DNA of 10,039 nt from Bacteroidota bacterium. GTDB lineage: Bacteria; Bacteroidota; Bacteroidia; B-17B0; Aurantibacillaceae. Made by a program: the position numbers and the translations under genes. The DNA lies in assembly GCA_025360565.1 (NCBI GenBank), contig JANYBY010000059.1:1-10039 (forward strand), written 5' to 3'. The notes below the pieces were generated by a model. The model ran no database searches, was not told where the DNA came from, and saw only the letters and a program-made list of their open reading frames with translations. This document shows, piece by piece, positions 7,637 to 10,039 of this stretch (the first letter of the stretch is position 1; the number at the start of each line of letters is the position of its first letter).

Positions 7637-7726
7637 TACAAAGTACTGCTTTTGGCCAACGCTTTTTTAGGGCAAAGAAGCGTGTTGTTAACAAGGGTTT
7701 TTTGATTTCTTTTGAGGAAGGGTCTA

Positions 7727-7790
7727 AACGCTAAGAACGCAAAGATTTGCGCTAAGTATGCTGCGATATTTTCTTTGCGCCCTTGCGGTT
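7727..7790. repeat. Imperfect inverted repeat of the CTTTGCG intergenic family
   Basis: The left arm (7727-7745) and the reverse complement of the right arm (7790-7772) agree at 14 of 19 bases, with a perfect core of CGCAAAGA (7738-7745) against TCTTTGCG (7772-7779). The 26-base loop contains another TTTGCGC. It lies 15 bp past the stop of the RsmI-like gene, so it could shape the 3' end of that mRNA. No T run follows the stem on the minus strand, so it is not a standard intrinsic terminator. The rest of the gap at 7637-7805 holds no ORF or RNA gene that I can support. Confidence 0.6.
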
Positions 7791-7805
7791 AATTTTAAAA
7801 CAGGT

Positions 7806-8519
7806 TTACCCACCGTAGATCCCGAATACCACAGGTATTTTATTCACTTCGGGTTTGGCACTATTTTTCCAATTGGCAACCGTGGCGCTTTTTAAAAATT
7901 GTTGATTCGAGAGCAGGTCTTTGCCAATAAACACAAGGGTTTGAGGGGAGAGAACAGAAAAAAGCATTTCGAGCATTTGCTCATTTCGATAAGGTGTTTC
8001 AATAAAAAATTGTGCTTGTTTGGTTTTAAGTGCCAGCTGTTCCAGTTCTTTTATCCGCTTTATTTTTTGAGGCTTTTCAATTGGTAAATAACCTACAAAA
8101 GCAAAATTTTGAGAATTAAAACCGCTTGCCATTACACTTAAAACAACCGAGCTTGGCCCAACCAACGGAATAACCTCAATGCCTTTTTTATGCGCTTGCT
8201 TTACTACGTCGGCTCCGGGGTCGGCAATGCCCGGGCATCCCGCATCGCTCATCAGCCCTACATTGTGGCCATTCAATAAGGGAGCTAATAGTTCTGAAAT
8301 AGTTTCTTTTTTTGTATGCTCGTTGAGTAATAACAATTCAGCGGCGGAAATAGTGGGATAACCGAACAATTTTAAAGCTCTTCTGGCCGCTCTTTCATCT
8401 TCCACAATAAAATGCGTTAAAAGGCGCACCTGCTGCAGGTTGTATTCAGGCAAATGAAGCAATCCATTCTCTTCAGAAATGGGTACAGGAATTAAAAACA
8501 ATTTTCCGGGCTTATTCAC
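7806..8519 (-). CDS. SAM-dependent methyltransferase of the tetrapyrrole-methylase fold, RsmI-like (Bacteroidota variant)
   Basis: The 237 residues carry the core of the RsmI family, whose best-known member 2'-O-methylates C1402 of 16S rRNA: GLMSDAGCPGIADPGA (88-103), PLVGPSS (118-124), FAFVGYLP (139-146) and FFIETPYRN (171-179). The N-terminus differs: where RsmI has a TPIGNL-type SAM-binding loop, this protein reads PVPISEENGLLHLP (11-24), followed by FIVEDERAARRALK (37-50). It resembles a second RsmI-like protein that I recall from Flavobacteria and relatives, annotated only as a SAM-dependent methyltransferase. Its substrate is unknown to me and may not be C1402. Start is GTG at 8519-8517; an in-frame stop at 8531-8529 leaves only ten bases before it, so no earlier start is likely. 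It is transcribed away from the glycosyltransferase gene. Confidence 0.85.
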   Translation of the reverse strand: MNKPGKLFLIPVPISEENGLLHLPEYNLQQVRLLTHFIVEDERAARRALKLFGYPTISAAELLLLNEHTKKETISELLAPLLNGHNVGLMSDAGCPGIADPGADVVKQAHKKGIEVIPLVGPSSVVLSVMASGFNSQNFAFVGYLPIEKPQKIKRIKELEQLALKTKQAQFFIETPYRNEQMLEMLFSVLSPQTLVFIGKDLLSNQQFLKSATVANWKNSAKPEVNKIPVVFGIYGG

Positions 8520-8605
8520 GTTGTAATATTAATTAATTTTTTTTGAAGCGGTATTTTTTTAATGAGAAATAACGAGCTTTACACAAAAGATCGCTATATT
8601 TTTTC

Positions 8606-8624
8606 CTTTGCGTTCTTTGCGGTT
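8606..8624. repeat. Second copy (single arm) of the CTTTGCG intergenic repeat
   Basis: CTTTGCG occurs twice in direct orientation (8606-8612 and 8615-8621) followed by GTT. The stretch TTTGCGTTCTTTGCGGTT (8607-8624) matches 7774-7790 apart from two or three substitutions and a one-base indel. Its first ten bases (8606-8615) are also the exact reverse complement of 7735-7744. It sits in the 123-bp divergent gap (8520-8642) just before the glycosyltransferase start. No other element in this gap is convincing. Confidence 0.55.
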
Positions 8625-8642
8625 TAAATTACATAAAGTAAA

Positions 8643-9611
8643 TTGATAGAATACAAGAACATACTCATAATTCAAACAGCTTTTATTGGTGACGCTATTC
8701 TGGCATCGAGTTTGGTGGAAAAACTTCATGAGTATTTTCCAAATGCAAATGTGAGTATTTTAGTGCGGGCCGGCAACGAAAGTATTTACGAGAAGCATCC
8801 TTTTTTAAAAGAAGTTTTGGTTTGGAACAAAAAAGAAAATAAGCTTGGCAACTTATTTAAAATATTGTCACGCATTCGTAAAAATAAATTTGATTGCATT
8901 ATTAACTGTCACCGTTTTGCAAGCTCGGGTCTTTTAACGGGCTTCTCCGGGGCCAGGCACAAAGCGGGTTACAAGCAAAATCCATTTTCCTTTCTGTTTG
9001 ATACAACGGTAAAACATGAAATTGGAGAGGGTAAACACGAAATGGGACGTTACAACCAATTGATAGAAGATTTTACGGATGATAAAATTTTTAAACCGAA
9101 ACTTTATCCTTCCTTAAACGATTTTGAACAAATTAAGCAGTATCAAACGGGCGAATATATTTGTATAGCCCCGGCCTCTGTTTGGTTTACAAAACAATTA
9201 CCTTTAAACAAATGGGTGAAATTGTGTGATAAAATAAATTCTTCTACAAACATTTTTTTATTAGGTGGGTCGGACGATAATGAACTTTGCGAAAAAATAA
9301 AAACTCAAAGCACACATAGAAACATTAGCGTATTAGCAGGGAAATTATCTTTACTACAATCCTGCGCATTATTAAAGAACACGCAAATGACTTACGTGAA
9401 CGATAGCGCGCCTTTGCACCTGGCATCGGCTGTTAACGCGCCTGTGACGGCTTTCTTTCTTTCCACTTCTCCCGGTTTTGGTTTTGGTCCTTTAAGCGAT
9501 AACTCAAAAGTGATCGAAGTAAAGAATTTAGACTGTAAGCCCTGTGGGTTGCATGGTTTTAAAGCTTGTCCCCAAGGGCATTTTAAGTGCGGGAATGAAA
9601 TGCCGGTTTAA
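8643..9611 (+). CDS. Glycosyltransferase family 9 protein (ADP-heptose:LPS heptosyltransferase type)
   Basis: GT9 enzymes are cytoplasmic GT-B glycosyltransferases that add heptose or related sugars to the LPS core. The 322 residues show the N-terminal acceptor-domain motif NILIIQTAFIGDAIL (6-20), the inter-domain HEMGRYNQL (132-140), APASVWFTKQLPLNKW (176-191), the nucleotide-binding LLGGSDD (206-212) and the C-terminal VNDSAPLHLASA (252-263). A C-terminal cysteine set, C298-x2-C301-x7-C309-x6-C316, is of a type often seen in this family. The start is TTG at 8643: an in-frame TAA at 8634-8636 leaves almost no room upstream, and the family N-terminal strand begins within a few residues. It is divergent from the RsmI-like gene, and its stop overlaps that of the convergent downstream gene by 4 bp. 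The donor and acceptor are inferred from the family only. Confidence 0.9.
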   Translation: MIEYKNILIIQTAFIGDAILASSLVEKLHEYFPNANVSILVRAGNESIYEKHPFLKEVLVWNKKENKLGNLFKILSRIRKNKFDCIINCHRFASSGLLTGFSGARHKAGYKQNPFSFLFDTTVKHEIGEGKHEMGRYNQLIEDFTDDKIFKPKLYPSLNDFEQIKQYQTGEYICIAPASVWFTKQLPLNKWVKLCDKINSSTNIFLLGGSDDNELCEKIKTQSTHRNISVLAGKLSLLQSCALLKNTQMTYVNDSAPLHLASAVNAPVTAFFLSTSPGFGFGPLSDNSKVIEVKNLDCKPCGLHGFKACPQGHFKCGNEMPV

Positions 9612-10039
9612 CTTGACCAATAGCCTTCAAGAGCATCATTGATCTCAGGCCTTTCAAATTCGTAGTCCGGATGCTGTAAAAGATATTCTAAAAATAAATT
9701 AACTGCTTCTCTTTGTTCTTTGGTTAATAATTTAAACTGAGATCTTGAATAATCGGAAAGATGAGTTAATACAAACGACATTCCAAATCTATATTCGCCC
9801 TTAATTTCACAGATCATGTATGCCGGCAAATGAAACCGCATGCCTTTGGCGTCAAAAAAAGATAAACTGCTGTAGTATTCATTTAAGGCCGAGGAAGGAA
9901 TTGCGCTCCACAAATGTTTTTCATCATTTTTTTTACATTCATTTTTAAAAGCCTCATCCTTGTAATCATCAATGGCGTTTGCTTCACTTAAGCCAATACC
10001 ATCCTCCAATTCAACATCCTTAAATGCCTTGTTAATTTC
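9608..10039 (-). CDS. Hypothetical protein, DUF6714-like; N-terminus beyond right edge
   Basis: The frame is open from the right edge to the TAA at 9610-9608, giving 143 visible residues. A TTG at 10009-10007 could be read as a start, but the ten codons to its right (beginning EINKAFKDVE) continue the same protein pattern, so I treat the gene as cut by the window edge. The protein is soluble, acidic and without signal peptide or membrane segment. Notable parts are GLSEANAIDDY, HLWSAIP, the core FFDAKGMRFHLPAYM and a C-terminal helix-rich region with KLLTKEQREAVNLFLEYLL. From memory this pattern fits the family annotated as DUF6714, whose function is not known to me; that assignment is unverified. 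It is convergent with the glycosyltransferase and shares TTAA with it at the stops. Confidence 0.7.
   Translation of the reverse strand, partial: EINKAFKDVELEDGIGLSEANAIDDYKDEAFKNECKKNDEKHLWSAIPSSALNEYYSSLSFFDAKGMRFHLPAYMICEIKGEYRFGMSFVLTHLSDYSRSQFKLLTKEQREAVNLFLEYLLQHPDYEFERPEINDALEGYWSS

Noticed and set aside
7637..7646. TACTTTG on the minus strand as a promoter for the HD gene
   Set aside because: It is one base short of the TAnnTTTG spacing, lies immediately before the proposed start codon, and no TTG element sits 19-21 bases upstream.
7727..7790. CRISPR repeat or intrinsic terminator
   Set aside because: There are no regularly spaced repeat copies or spacers, and the imperfect stem has no T tract in the direction of transcription.
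7899..8361. Two plus-strand open frames of about 60 codons
   Set aside because: Both are antisense to the RsmI-like gene and have no supporting motifs or start context.
8595..8602. TATATTTT as a -7 box for the glycosyltransferase gene
   Set aside because: It misses the final G of TAnnTTTG and has no recognisable -33 element at the right spacing in this AT-rich gap.

Overview
The window looks like chromosomal DNA from a member of the Bacteroidota. It is AT-rich, start sites lack Shine-Dalgarno sequences, one candidate promoter matches the TAnnTTTG box typical of that phylum, and several protein types are characteristic of it: a short Wza-like lipoprotein with one SLBB domain, a Wzz-kinase fusion with a Tyr/Gly-rich tail, and a second RsmI-like methyltransferase. 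I cannot name the genus from the sequence alone.

Layout. Positions 1 to 7636 are read entirely on the minus strand, so transcription runs right to left. In reading order the genes are: a membrane-bound 7TM-HD phosphohydrolase of the PgpH type (7636-5636), a Wza-like outer-membrane export lipoprotein (5574-4822), a Wzc-like chain-length regulator and tyrosine autokinase (4819-2396), the dTDP-sugar epimerase RfbC (2390-1848), a WecA/TagO-type polyprenyl-phosphate glycosyl-1-phosphate transferase (1808-753) and an MltD-like lytic transglycosylase that runs off the left edge (756-1). Spacing from the Wza-like gene onward is 2, 5 and 39 bp, then a 4-bp overlap, which suggests one exopolysaccharide or capsule operon. 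To the right lie an RsmI-like methyltransferase on the minus strand (8519-7806), a divergent family 9 glycosyltransferase on the plus strand (8643-9611), and a convergent small protein gene (minus strand, 9608 to beyond the right edge) whose stop codon overlaps that of the glycosyltransferase.

How the genes fit together. The WecA-like enzyme would start a repeat unit on undecaprenyl phosphate, RfbC would help make a dTDP-linked deoxysugar for it, the Wzz-kinase would control chain length and export, and the Wza-like lipoprotein would form the outer-membrane channel. The transglycosylase may open the wall for the machine. No flippase, polymerase or further glycosyltransferase of the pathway lies in the window, so the locus probably continues past the left edge. 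The HD protein may be co-transcribed or merely adjacent; its family degrades c-di-AMP.

The two larger non-coding gaps (7637-7805 and 8520-8642) carry related copies of a short intergenic repeat built on CTTTGCG. I found no mobile element, CRISPR array, tRNA, rRNA or clearly undescribed system. The features most worth a second look are the tyrosine tail encoded by in-frame 12-bp repeats, the intergenic repeat family, and the placement of a lytic transglycosylase at the end of an export operon.
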